From NCBI GenBank assembly GCA_902614375.1, contig CACMKZ010000008.1, positions 1-53,593 on the forward strand: DNA of 53,593 nt, given 5' to 3'. The stretch is from an uncultured Alphaproteobacteria bacterium. Its GTDB lineage: Bacteria; Pseudomonadota; Alphaproteobacteria; HIMB59; GCA-002718135. Below the pieces are notes generated by a model. The model worked only from the letters and a program-made list of their open reading frames with translations, searched no databases and was not told where the DNA came from. Both the position numbers and the translations under genes were made by a program. The number at the start of each line of letters is the position of its first letter. Positions within the stretch are counted from its first letter, which is position 1. Shown in pieces: positions 8,168 through 16,441 of this stretch.

Positions 8168-9154
8168 TTAAGGGCACAGGATTATTGACCCAACCGAATT
8201 CCTTGATTGTATTAACTCATGAGCCTTACTAGCTTCGGATAATTTAAATTTTTTGAATATATTAGGCTTAATTTCTTTATTTTTAATTTTAGAAAACAAT
8301 TTGTTACTACATTCTGTTAACTCTTCTGAATTACGAATATAATGCATTAATGTTGGTCTAGTATAGTATAAACTTTTAGGATTAAATGTACTATGAAGAT
8401 TGACATCATTTACCATTCCGGAAGATTGTCCGAAAGATACCATTAGCCCTCTAAATTTTAAGCATTTTAGAGATATATCAAATGTATCTTTACCCACTCC
8501 ATCATAAACAACATTTACTCCTTCATTGTTTGTTAATTTTAAAACATTACTATGAACATCTTCTTCTTTATAATTAATTGTGAATTCACATCCATTTTTT
8601 TTTGCTAATGATGCTTTTTCATCAGTACTAACAGTACCTATCATTTTAGCTCCTATGGATTTTGCCCATTGACTAGCAATTAATCCAACACCTCCAGCAG
8701 CTGCATGAAATAAAAAAACTTCATCCTTTTGCAATTTATACAATCTTTCAAAAAGGTATTCGACGGTCATCCCTTGTAATAATATTGAAGCAGCTTCATC
8801 ATTTGAAATATATTCTGGTAATTTTACAACTCTTTGAGAATCAAAATCTCTAACTTCACAATAGGCACCAATTGGAGGGCTATAGGAATAAGCTACTCTA
8901 TCACCAACTTTTAAGTTCGATACATTATTTCCAATTTCTATTACATCTCCTGCTGCTTCTACTCCTAAACAAAAAGGGATTTCTACAGGTAACGGGTATA
9001 TTCCTGTTCTATGATACGTATCTATGTAGTTAATACCAATTGAAGTTTGGTTAATTCTGACCATATTTTCTTCAACATTTTTAGGTAAGTCATAGTTTTC
9101 ATATTTTAAAACTTCTGGACCACCTAGTTTACTGACTAGAACTCTATTTGGCAT
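8168..9154 (-). CDS. Quinone oxidoreductase-like, zinc-independent MDR dehydrogenase
   Basis: The 328-residue protein belongs to the medium-chain dehydrogenase/reductase superfamily, quinone oxidoreductase (QOR) branch. It has the N-terminal catalytic GroES-like domain (GINYIDTYHRTGIYPLP), GVEAAGDVIEIG, and the NADPH-binding HAAAGGVGLIASQWAKSIGA. It lacks the cysteine/histidine zinc ligands of alcohol dehydrogenases, so NADPH-dependent reduction of quinones or enones is likely. The start overlaps the acetoacetyl-CoA synthetase stop by 11 bp, so they form one operon, possibly with irr. Confidence 0.88.
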   Translation of the reverse strand: MPNRVLVSKLGGPEVLKYENYDLPKNVEENMVRINQTSIGINYIDTYHRTGIYPLPVEIPFCLGVEAAGDVIEIGNNVSNLKVGDRVAYSYSPPIGAYCEVRDFDSQRVVKLPEYISNDEAASILLQGMTVEYLFERLYKLQKDEVFLFHAAAGGVGLIASQWAKSIGAKMIGTVSTDEKASLAKKNGCEFTINYKEEDVHSNVLKLTNNEGVNVVYDGVGKDTFDISLKCLKFRGLMVSFGQSSGMVNDVNLHSTFNPKSLYYTRPTLMHYIRNSEELTECSNKLFSKIKNKEIKPNIFKKFKLSEASKAHELIQSRNSVGSIILCP

Positions 9155-11093
9155 AATTATTCTTTAAGTTTTTATATACTAATTCGAATTCATTTAAACA
9201 TTCTGGATTAGCCAATGATTCTTCATTTTCAATACTTTCACCATTAATTAATTTTTTAATTAAAATTTCAACTATTTTACCACTTCTAGTTCTTGGTATT
9301 TCACTTATAGCATATATTTGTGAGGGAATATGCTTGTAAGAAAGATTAATTTTTATTTCATCTATTATTTTAGACCTTAAATTTTCATTAAATTCAAAAT
9401 TTTTATTCAAGACAACGAATAATATAATTTGTGTATCATTTTTTAATTTATATTCCACTGCAACAGCTTCCTGAACTTCTGTAATATTTTCAATCACTCT
9501 ATAAATTTCTGCAGTACCTATTCTTACTCCTCCAGAATTTAAAGTTGCATCTGATCGGCCATATATAACATAACCGCCATTTATAGTTTTTTCAATATAA
9601 TCTCCATGATACCAAATGTTTTCATATTTACTAAAATAAGAATTAAAATATTTTTTATTATCATGATCGTTCCAAAAATATAAAGGCATTGATGGAAAAG
9701 AAGATTTACATACTAGTTCTCCTTTTTGATTTTCAATTGAATTTCCTTTTTCATCAAATACATCAACATCCATTCCAAGAGCTTTACACTGAATTTCACC
9801 ACTATAGACATCCATTAATGGATTACCGGTAACAAAACACGAAACTAAATCAGTACCACCACTTATAGATTCAAGATGAATATTTGATTTGATATTTTCA
9901 TAAACGTATTCAAATGATTCATTAACCAAAGGAGATCCTGTTGAAGCTAGAGTATTTAAACTATTTAATTTAAAACTTTCTTTAATTTTAATTTTATTAT
10001 TTTTTAAAGTATCTAAATATTTTGCACCAGTGCCAAAAAAATTAATACCTTCTTCTTCTGCTATTTCAAAAAGATGTTTATTATCGGGAATAAAAGGGGA
10101 TCCATCATATAAAATTATTGTTGCTTTTGATGCCAAAGCAGAAACTAACCAATTCCACATCATCCACCCACAAGTAGTAAAATAAAAAACTCTATCTTTT
10201 TCATTAATATCACAATGTAGTACATGTTCTTTTTTATGTTGTATTAGCGCTCCGCCAGAACTGTGAACAATACATTTTGGTACCCCAGTAGTTCCACTCG
10301 AATAAAGAATATAAAGTGGGTGATTAAAATTAAACTTTTCAAATTTACTATACGCAATTTCTTGTTGTAAAATCTTGCACAAATTATCGTATTCAAAATC
10401 TAATTGATAATCTGTTTCATTAAATTCATATGGTATTAAAATAATTTTTTCTATACTTGGGATATTATATACAACATCTTTTATAATTTTTGTCGTATCA
10501 ACTTTTTTATTGTTATAAAAATAATAATCTGAAAATAATAATACTTTTGGTTCAATTTGTTTAAATCTATCTATAATTGCTTTTTTACCAAAATCTGATG
10601 AACATGATGACCAAATAGCGCCTAATTGCGCTGTAGATAAAAATGAAATTACAGTTTCGGGTATATTAGGAAGTATAGCAGCTATCCTATCATTTTTTTC
10701 AATGTTATTATTTTTTAAATAATTTGCAAATTTAAAAACAGCACTTCTTAGCTCTTTCCAAGTGTAATTTCTCTTAATTTTTTTTTCAGAATGAAATATT
10801 ATTGAATCATCATCATCATCTCTTGTTAAACAATTTTCAGCATAATTTATCTTACATTCATCAAAAAATTTATTTTTAGTAAATTCTGGTGCTGATTTAA
10901 AAATCTTACCTTTTTTTTCACCAACAAAATTTGTGAAATCCCATACATTAGTCCAAAATTCATTTTTATGTTTTATGCTCCAATTATGCAAGTCAGCATA
11001 ATTTTTTATATTTAAACTTTTGTCTAGTTGATTAATAAACTTGTGGAGGTTTGTTTTTTTATTATTTGGAGACCACAACTTTATGTTGTGCAT
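9144..11093 (-). CDS. Acetoacetyl-CoA synthetase (acetoacetate-CoA ligase)
   Basis: This 649-residue ANL-superfamily enzyme activates acetoacetate with ATP and CoA, feeding ketone bodies or PHB breakdown products into acetyl-CoA. Visible features: the P-loop YSSGTTGVPKCIVHSSGG, CGWMMWNWLVSALA, GTGAKYLDTL, STGSPL, the GDYIEKTINGGYVIYGRSDAT region, and the C-terminal lysine motif RTRSGKIVE with an extension (ESLANPECL) typical of AacS rather than acetyl-CoA synthetase. Length fits AacS. It overlaps the downstream oxidoreductase and lies 6 bp after irr. Confidence 0.92.
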   Translation of the reverse strand: MHNIKLWSPNNKKTNLHKFINQLDKSLNIKNYADLHNWSIKHKNEFWTNVWDFTNFVGEKKGKIFKSAPEFTKNKFFDECKINYAENCLTRDDDDDSIIFHSEKKIKRNYTWKELRSAVFKFANYLKNNNIEKNDRIAAILPNIPETVISFLSTAQLGAIWSSCSSDFGKKAIIDRFKQIEPKVLLFSDYYFYNNKKVDTTKIIKDVVYNIPSIEKIILIPYEFNETDYQLDFEYDNLCKILQQEIAYSKFEKFNFNHPLYILYSSGTTGVPKCIVHSSGGALIQHKKEHVLHCDINEKDRVFYFTTCGWMMWNWLVSALASKATIILYDGSPFIPDNKHLFEIAEEEGINFFGTGAKYLDTLKNNKIKIKESFKLNSLNTLASTGSPLVNESFEYVYENIKSNIHLESISGGTDLVSCFVTGNPLMDVYSGEIQCKALGMDVDVFDEKGNSIENQKGELVCKSSFPSMPLYFWNDHDNKKYFNSYFSKYENIWYHGDYIEKTINGGYVIYGRSDATLNSGGVRIGTAEIYRVIENITEVQEAVAVEYKLKNDTQIILFVVLNKNFEFNENLRSKIIDEIKINLSYKHIPSQIYAISEIPRTRSGKIVEILIKKLINGESIENEESLANPECLNEFELVYKNLKNNYAK

Positions 11094-11099
11094 AACAAT

Positions 11100-11555
11100 T
11101 TAATTCTTTTTTTGGTCTTCTTTAAGAGATCTAACTCTGACAATAACATCAATATTATGCAATGAGAGACAAGCAGGAATAGAAGGTATATCAAGATTAA
11201 TATTTTTTGTTGGTATATCATGAATCTTACCTTCATCTTCAATATACAAATGATAATGAGATTTATTATTATTACAATAGAGTGATTTATTTTGATCAAC
11301 AACTATTTCTCTTATTAATCCTAATGAGGTAAATTGTTTTAAGGTGTTATAAATTGTAGCCATAGAAATTTTTCTATCTTCTTTTTTTACTTCATCAAAA
11401 AGATTTTCAGCAGATATATGCCTGTCACCTTTTTCAAAAATTAATTTAGCTAAAATTCTTCTTTGTTTTGTTGGTCTTATGCCACTTTCCTCTATTTTTT
11501 TCAGTGCGCGACTGTAAGGACTTAGAGGATCAATTACTTTGTTTTCTATTCTCAT
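11100..11555 (-). CDS. irr: Fur-family iron response regulator, Irr type
   Basis: Irr is an alphaproteobacterial Fur-family regulator that represses or activates iron and haem genes under iron limitation and is degraded on haem binding. The 151-residue protein has the Irr-like winged helix (GIRPTKQRRILAKLIF, then DRHISAENLFDEV and SMATIYNTLKQF, about 25-75). The haem/metal region reads SHYHLY (99-104), matching the histidine cluster of Irr. The CxxC zinc motifs of true Fur are missing. No N-terminal haem regulatory Cys-Pro motif is seen. It heads a minus-strand cluster with acetoacetyl-CoA synthetase and is divergent from the hydrolase by 16 bp. Confidence 0.82.
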   Translation of the reverse strand: MRIENKVIDPLSPYSRALKKIEESGIRPTKQRRILAKLIFEKGDRHISAENLFDEVKKEDRKISMATIYNTLKQFTSLGLIREIVVDQNKSLYCNNNKSHYHLYIEDEGKIHDIPTKNINLDIPSIPACLSLHNIDVIVRVRSLKEDQKKN

Positions 11556-11571
11556 AATATTATAATAAGTA

Positions 11572-12369
11572 ATGAATTACATTTTTTCTGCAATTTTTCT
11601 ATATTTTTTTTTAGGTTTTCTCTTGTATATCTTTCAAAGACGCATTGTTTTTAATAAATCAGGACATCCAGGCATACCAAAGGATTATAACCTGGATAAT
11701 ACAGAAGAAGTTTATATTAAAACTGAGGATAACTTAGAAATCTTATCATGGTACCATAAAGGAAATAATTCACTCCCTTTACTTGTCTATTTTCATGGAA
11801 ATTCTTTTCATATCGGAGATAGAGCTAACAGAATCCAGAGGTATATTGAAAAGAATTGGAGCGTTCTTTTAGTTTCCTGGAGAGGATTTGGGGGCAACGA
11901 AGGAAATCCAACAGAAAAAAATTTATATAAAGATGCGGAAGCAGTATTAAAATGGATTAAAAATAATACTGAATTTAAATTCAAAGAATTAGTGATTTAC
12001 GGAGAATCTCTGGGATCTGGTGCTGCAGTAGAATTAGGTACAAGGTACAAATTTTTATCTATTGTTTTAGAGGCACCATTTACGTCAATCAATGATATTG
12101 CAAAAAAAAGATATAAAATATTTCCAACAAAATATTTAGTTAAAGATAAGTTCGATAACTTCAGTAAAATTGATAAAATAACATCACCATTACTTATCAT
12201 TAGTGGAAAAAAGGATGAAATTGTACCACATGAACACAGTATTAAGCTTTATGACAAAGCAAAAGTAATAAAAAAGAGTGTTTTTATTGACGAAGCAATA
12301 CACAATAATCTATACGATTTTGGGATTGAAAAAGACGTAATTGGCTTTAACTTAAAACTATGGAAATAG
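11572..12369 (+). CDS. Membrane-anchored alpha/beta hydrolase, BEM46/ABHD13-like
   Basis: The 265-residue protein starts with one transmembrane helix (about 3-22) followed by an alpha/beta hydrolase domain. The oxyanion HG sits at 75-76, the nucleophile elbow GESLGSG at 144-150 gives Ser146, and Asp215 and His244 complete a plausible triad. This pattern resembles the BEM46/ABHD13 group of serine hydrolases whose bacterial substrates are unknown. It overlaps the nhaD start by 10 bp, so the two are translated from one mRNA. Function cannot be narrowed beyond esterase/lipase/thioesterase-like. Confidence 0.85.
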   Translation: MNYIFSAIFLYFFLGFLLYIFQRRIVFNKSGHPGIPKDYNLDNTEEVYIKTEDNLEILSWYHKGNNSLPLLVYFHGNSFHIGDRANRIQRYIEKNWSVLLVSWRGFGGNEGNPTEKNLYKDAEAVLKWIKNNTEFKFKELVIYGESLGSGAAVELGTRYKFLSIVLEAPFTSINDIAKKRYKIFPTKYLVKDKFDNFSKIDKITSPLLIISGKKDEIVPHEHSIKLYDKAKVIKKSVFIDEAIHNNLYDFGIEKDVIGFNLKLWK

Positions 12370-13661
12370 ATCTAACAACATCATATGTAGGCATTTTGAG
12401 CCTTATTGTATTTGTTCTTGCATATGCTGTTGTAATGGCTGAAGAATTTAGTCATTTAAGAAAATCTAAACCAGTTATTATTTCAGCTGCTGTAATATGG
12501 GGTATTATAGCTTTCCATTTTTCTTCTGATAAGCAATACGCCAAAGAAATTGAGTATGCCTTAGAGCATAATATTTTAGAATTTGCGGAACTTTTCCTCT
12601 TTCTTCTCGTTGCTATGACTTACATCAATGCTTTAGAAGAAAGAAAAGTTTTTGATGTAGTTAGATACCAATTAACATCAAGGGGATTTAGCTTTAGACA
12701 ATTATTTATATTCACAGGTATAATTACTTTTTTCCTATCTCCTATAGCTGATAACTTAACAACTGCACTAGTCATGTGCTCTGTAGTCATGGCCTGTGGT
12801 AAAGGTAATACAAAATTCATATCAATTGGCTGTATTAATATAGTTGTCGCAGCAAATGCAGGTGGTGCGTTTAGTCCATTTGGAGATATAACAACCTTAA
12901 TGGTATGGCAGGCTGGTATAGTTGAATTTTTTACTTTTTTTAAAATATTTTTTCCTTCTGTAGTTAATTATATAATTCCTGCAGCAGTTATGTATTTCTT
13001 TATTCCAAATGAAAAACCACAAATTAGCTCTGATAGAGAATATATGAAAAGAGGTGGACGAGTAATTATCTTTTTAGGTTTGTTTACAATTTTTAGTGCT
13101 GTAAACTTCCATAATATTCTTCACTTGCCTCCAATGCTTGGTATGATGTTTGGTCTTGGTCTTCTTGGGTTATATTCTTTTTACTTACAAATTACACATG
13201 ATCCATCTGTTGAAGATGAAAAATTTGATTTCTTTAGAAAAGTTTCAAGAGCTGAATGGGACACCTTGTTATTCTTTTTTGGAGTTATTCTAAGTGTAGG
13301 CGGTTTAGGATTTATAGGTTACTTAACGGTTGTTTCAGAATTCTTATACATTGGTCTTGGTCCAACAATGGCTAATTCTATAGTAGGTGTTCTTTCAGCT
13401 ATCGTAGATAATATACCAGTCATGTTTGCTGTAATTACTATGAGACCGGAAATGTCAATTGATCAGTGGTTACTGGTTACATTAACAACAGGAGTGGGTG
13501 GTAGCCTATTGTCAATTGGTTCAGCTGCAGGTGTAGCACTTATGGGACAAGCAAGAGGATATTACACGTTTTTTGGACATTTAAAATGGACTCCAGTTAT
13601 ATTTATTGGTTATGTAGCAAGTATTTATCTTCACGTTTTAATGGCTGACTTGCCTTGGTAA
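12360..13661 (+). CDS. nhaD: NhaD-type Na+/H+ antiporter
   Basis: NhaD exports sodium in exchange for protons at the inner membrane and suits a marine cell. The 433-residue protein has about 12 hydrophobic segments and family motifs: VMAEEFSHLRKSKPVIISA near the N-terminus, LSPIADNLTTALVMCSV, NIVVAANAGGAFSPFGDITTLMVW, and DNIPVMFAVITM near the C-terminus. Length is normal. It overlaps the hydrolase upstream by 10 bp, and its last 31 bp overlap the 3' end of thiP on the other strand. Together with proteorhodopsin it would link proton and sodium gradients. Confidence 0.92.
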   Translation: MEIDLTTSYVGILSLIVFVLAYAVVMAEEFSHLRKSKPVIISAAVIWGIIAFHFSSDKQYAKEIEYALEHNILEFAELFLFLLVAMTYINALEERKVFDVVRYQLTSRGFSFRQLFIFTGIITFFLSPIADNLTTALVMCSVVMACGKGNTKFISIGCINIVVAANAGGAFSPFGDITTLMVWQAGIVEFFTFFKIFFPSVVNYIIPAAVMYFFIPNEKPQISSDREYMKRGGRVIIFLGLFTIFSAVNFHNILHLPPMLGMMFGLGLLGLYSFYLQITHDPSVEDEKFDFFRKVSRAEWDTLLFFFGVILSVGGLGFIGYLTVVSEFLYIGLGPTMANSIVGVLSAIVDNIPVMFAVITMRPEMSIDQWLLVTLTTGVGGSLLSIGSAAGVALMGQARGYYTFFGHLKWTPVIFIGYVASIYLHVLMADLPW

Positions 13662-15220
13662 TTTAAATTATCAATTAATAAAAAAATAATCATACTTAGT
13701 ATTAAAATTACACCAGCAACAAAAGAAGCTTCGTTAAATTTATAGACACTAATCAATTTATATAAGTAAGATGGCAAGGTATCAAAGTTTTGATCTTTAA
13801 AAAATGATATTATTGTAAAATCACCAAAAGTAATAACTGTCGAAAATGCAAAAACAAAAATTATATTTTTCTTAATCATTGGGAGTAAAATAATAAAATA
13901 ATTTCTTATGCTTATTCGGAAAGTTTGCTGAAAATTTTCAAAATTTAAAAAAATATTTTTCAGGTTATTAAAAAGTATTAATATAGAAAAAGGTAATAAG
14001 AATAGACAATTTATCAAAACTATCACAAAATATTTAAAAAATTGCACATATCTTAATTCACCTAATATAATAAAATAACCAAGACTAAATATAATTGGAG
14101 AAATAATTATTATTGAAGAACTTATTAAAAAAATTGATTGCTGAAAAATCATGTTTTTATAATTTATTACAAGTATAGATGAAATTATAAACCCAGATAT
14201 ACTAACAATTATTCCTGTAGTAATTGAAATAATAAGAGAGTTAAAAAAAGATTCTAAAAATTTATCATTAATTAAAGATAAATAAATACCATTATTTATA
14301 AAATGATAAATTACAGAAAGTATTGGAGAAAAAAGAAATATCGAAAAAAATACAATTATTAAAAAATCTATAATTTTTATAGCTTTGTATTCTTGATGAG
14401 GATGAATAAAATTAATTTGATCTATTTCAAAAAAATTTGAACCTTTTAATTTATAAAAACCAATAAATAAAAATAATAAACAGATAAAAATTTGTAAAAA
14501 ACTGAGTAATATTGCTTTATTAAAATTTAGTTCAAAAAGTGCATATTGATAAATTGCCACCTCAATTGTAGAATACATAGGTCCACCACCTAACGCCATT
14601 ACTATTGCAAAACTTAAAAAACAAAGAGAGAATATTATTGAGAACACAGTAAAAAAATTTTGTCTTATATAAGGCATCTCTAATTTTAGAAGATTGCCAA
14701 AAAAAGTAATGTTTAGAGAGCTAGATATTTCATAATATTTTAAAGGAATACTATTTAAGGATTGAAAAAATAATCTGGTAGCAAATGGTGTATTTAGAAG
14801 TATATGGGCTATTAAAATTGCTTTTATTCCAAAAATTGTCTCTATCGAAAAATTCTCGTACAAATTAAAATACGAGTTATAAAAACCATTATTTCCAAAG
14901 AGTTTAATTACTGCAAACACAATTAAGATTGTTGGTATTACAAAGCAAAAACCACAAAGAGAAATGATAAATTTAATAATTTTAAAATTCTTATGTCTAT
15001 TCAATGCTAATGCGAATGGAATAGCTAAAAAACAACTTAATAGTGCTGAAAGAAAAGCTTGATAGAGTGAGAAATAAATTAGACGATGTGTATAAGAATT
15101 TTGAAAAAAATTATAAAACACCTCTAAATCAAAGTTAATTTTTGAAAAAATACCTACGAAAGGCAATAGGATTATAAATCCAAAAAAAAATAATACTGAA
15201 TAATTATATTTATAATACAA
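13631..15220 (-). CDS. thiP: Thiamine ABC transporter permease
   Basis: The 529-residue protein has about 12 hydrophobic segments, two fused copies of a binding-protein-dependent permease domain as in ThiP. An EAA-type loop is visible in the first half (YYEISSSLNITFFGNLLKLEMP). It follows thiB by 5 bp, and thiB carries a TPP riboswitch, which argues for thiamine or TPP rather than iron, although fused permeases of this kind also move ferric iron. The expected third gene thiQ (ATPase) is absent: immediately after thiP comes the convergent nhaD, with a 31-bp overlap. Confidence 0.86.
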   Translation of the reverse strand: MYYKYNYSVLFFFGFIILLPFVGIFSKINFDLEVFYNFFQNSYTHRLIYFSLYQAFLSALLSCFLAIPFALALNRHKNFKIIKFIISLCGFCFVIPTILIVFAVIKLFGNNGFYNSYFNLYENFSIETIFGIKAILIAHILLNTPFATRLFFQSLNSIPLKYYEISSSLNITFFGNLLKLEMPYIRQNFFTVFSIIFSLCFLSFAIVMALGGGPMYSTIEVAIYQYALFELNFNKAILLSFLQIFICLLFLFIGFYKLKGSNFFEIDQINFIHPHQEYKAIKIIDFLIIVFFSIFLFSPILSVIYHFINNGIYLSLINDKFLESFFNSLIISITTGIIVSISGFIISSILVINYKNMIFQQSIFLISSSIIIISPIIFSLGYFIILGELRYVQFFKYFVIVLINCLFLLPFSILILFNNLKNIFLNFENFQQTFRISIRNYFIILLPMIKKNIIFVFAFSTVITFGDFTIISFFKDQNFDTLPSYLYKLISVYKFNEASFVAGVILILSMIIFLLIDNLNYQGKSAIKT

Positions 15221-15225
15221 TTTAT

Positions 15226-16209
15226 TTACGAGGCATTAAGCCACTCATCAATCCATTTTTCTTTATTCTTATTAATTTCTTTTGGATCCATTTGAATAAA
15301 GTTAGGAACATCTAGTTTATCAAATGCCTCAGGTAAATCTTTTATATTTGTAACAGGGTACATAATATTTGTTGATGGTATGACTGATTGAAATTCTTTT
15401 GATAACATAAAGTTAAGAAATTTATTTGCTAAATCTTTATTTTGTGAATTATTTAAAATGCCTGCAAATTCTATTGTTATATAATTTCCCTCTTCAAAAG
15501 TTGTAGCAAGAATATCATACCTTTCTTCAAACATTATATGTGCGGCTGGAGATGTAGTATAGCTTAATACCATGTCAGCTTCTCCTGCCATAAAAAAATT
15601 ATAATATGCATCTGTCCATCCTTTGGTAACGGAAATAATTTTTTTATTTAATTTTTTCCATTCATCTCCAGCTTTATCTCCATATAATGCTTTCATCCAT
15701 GTTAATAATCCTAAACCAGGGGTAGAGGTTCTTGGGTCTTGAATTACAATTCTAGCATTAGTAGAATTAATCAACTCATCCATTGATTTTGGAGGTGTTG
15801 CTAAATTTGCTTCATTATACACAAAAGAAAAGTATCCATAATTATATGGAACAAATTTACTACTTTCCCATTTTAATGGTAAATTAATTAAGTTGTTTAT
15901 GTCATTGATATTATGAGTTCTAAAAAGCTCAGATTGTTCAGCTAAATCAAATAAATTCATATCAAGACCTAAAACTATATCTGCCTTTGAAGTATCACCT
16001 TCTAAAATAACTTTATTCAATAATGTTGCGGCACTGTCTACAGCAACAAATTCTACATCTGCATTATGTTTTTCTTCAAATATTTTTTCAATTATGGGTC
16101 CTGGACCCCACTCTGAAACAAAAGAGTCGTAAGTATATATAGTTAGCTTCTCTGCATAGATTGAAAAAGATATAAATAAGGTAGTAAAAAAAATTAGTAT
16201 TGTTTTCAT
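15226..16209 (-). CDS. thiB: Thiamine/TPP periplasmic binding protein
   Basis: ThiB binds thiamine or its phosphates in the periplasm and delivers them to ThiP. The 327-residue protein has a signal peptide (about 1-19, ending SIYA) and the family features LTIYTYDSFVSEWGPGP, EFVAVDSAATLLNKVILE, ADIVLGLDMNLF, YNYGYFSFVYNE, IQDPRTSTPGLGLL and VLSYTTSPA. The upstream TPP riboswitch confirms the assignment. The cell thus imports vitamin B1, common in streamlined plankton. Its start codon lies just after the riboswitch and its GGAGG ribosome site. Confidence 0.94.
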   Translation of the reverse strand: MKTILIFFTTLFISFSIYAEKLTIYTYDSFVSEWGPGPIIEKIFEEKHNADVEFVAVDSAATLLNKVILEGDTSKADIVLGLDMNLFDLAEQSELFRTHNINDINNLINLPLKWESSKFVPYNYGYFSFVYNEANLATPPKSMDELINSTNARIVIQDPRTSTPGLGLLTWMKALYGDKAGDEWKKLNKKIISVTKGWTDAYYNFFMAGEADMVLSYTTSPAAHIMFEERYDILATTFEEGNYITIEFAGILNNSQNKDLANKFLNFMLSKEFQSVIPSTNIMYPVTNIKDLPEAFDKLDVPNFIQMDPKEINKNKEKWIDEWLNAS

Positions 16210-16210
16210 G

Positions 16211-16277
16211 TTTCCTCCGCTGGCATTATCCAGATCAGGTTAAAAGGGTATAAATCTCAGCATTTAAGCACCCCTAT
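16211..16277 (-). promoter_or_regulatory. TPP riboswitch (THI element)
   Basis: Read on the minus strand, the leader of thiB contains the conserved THI-box blocks in order: GGGGTGCT, CTGAGA, TACCC, then ACCTGATCTGGATAATGCC and a GCGGAGG tail. These match the thiamine pyrophosphate aptamer. The GGAGG at 16214-16218 is both the 3' end of the aptamer region and the ribosome site of thiB (4 bases before ATG), so TPP binding would hide the ribosome site and stop translation. I see no strong 5' partner for helix P1. Confidence 0.95.
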
Positions 16278-16357
16278 TTTAATTATAATAAATATTATTT
16301 TAGAAAACAAACATAAAAGATTGTTTTTAGGTTATTTATGAATATAACAAATTTTTT

Positions 16358-16434
16358 CGGGGAGTAGCGCAGCCTGGTAGCGCACCTGGTTTGGGACCAG
16401 GGGGTCGAAGGTTCGAATCCTTTCTCCCCGACCA
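16358..16434 (+). tRNA. tRNA-Pro (TGG)
   Basis: Acceptor CGGGGAG/CTCCCCG, D-arm AGCGCAGCCTGGTAGCGC, anticodon stem CCTGG/CCAGG around TTTGGGA with anticodon TGG, T-arm with GGTTCGAATCC, discriminator A and encoded CCA. It closely resembles E. coli tRNA-Pro(TGG). The alcohol dehydrogenase ATG starts 7 bp after the CCA, so this tRNA probably shares a transcript with it. Confidence 0.97.
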
Positions 16435-16441
16435 TAGAAAA

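Noticed and set aside
16391..16441. In-frame upstream extension of the alcohol dehydrogenase
   Set aside because: These codons lie inside tRNA-Pro and encode no family sequence; the ATG at 16442 fits the family N-terminus.
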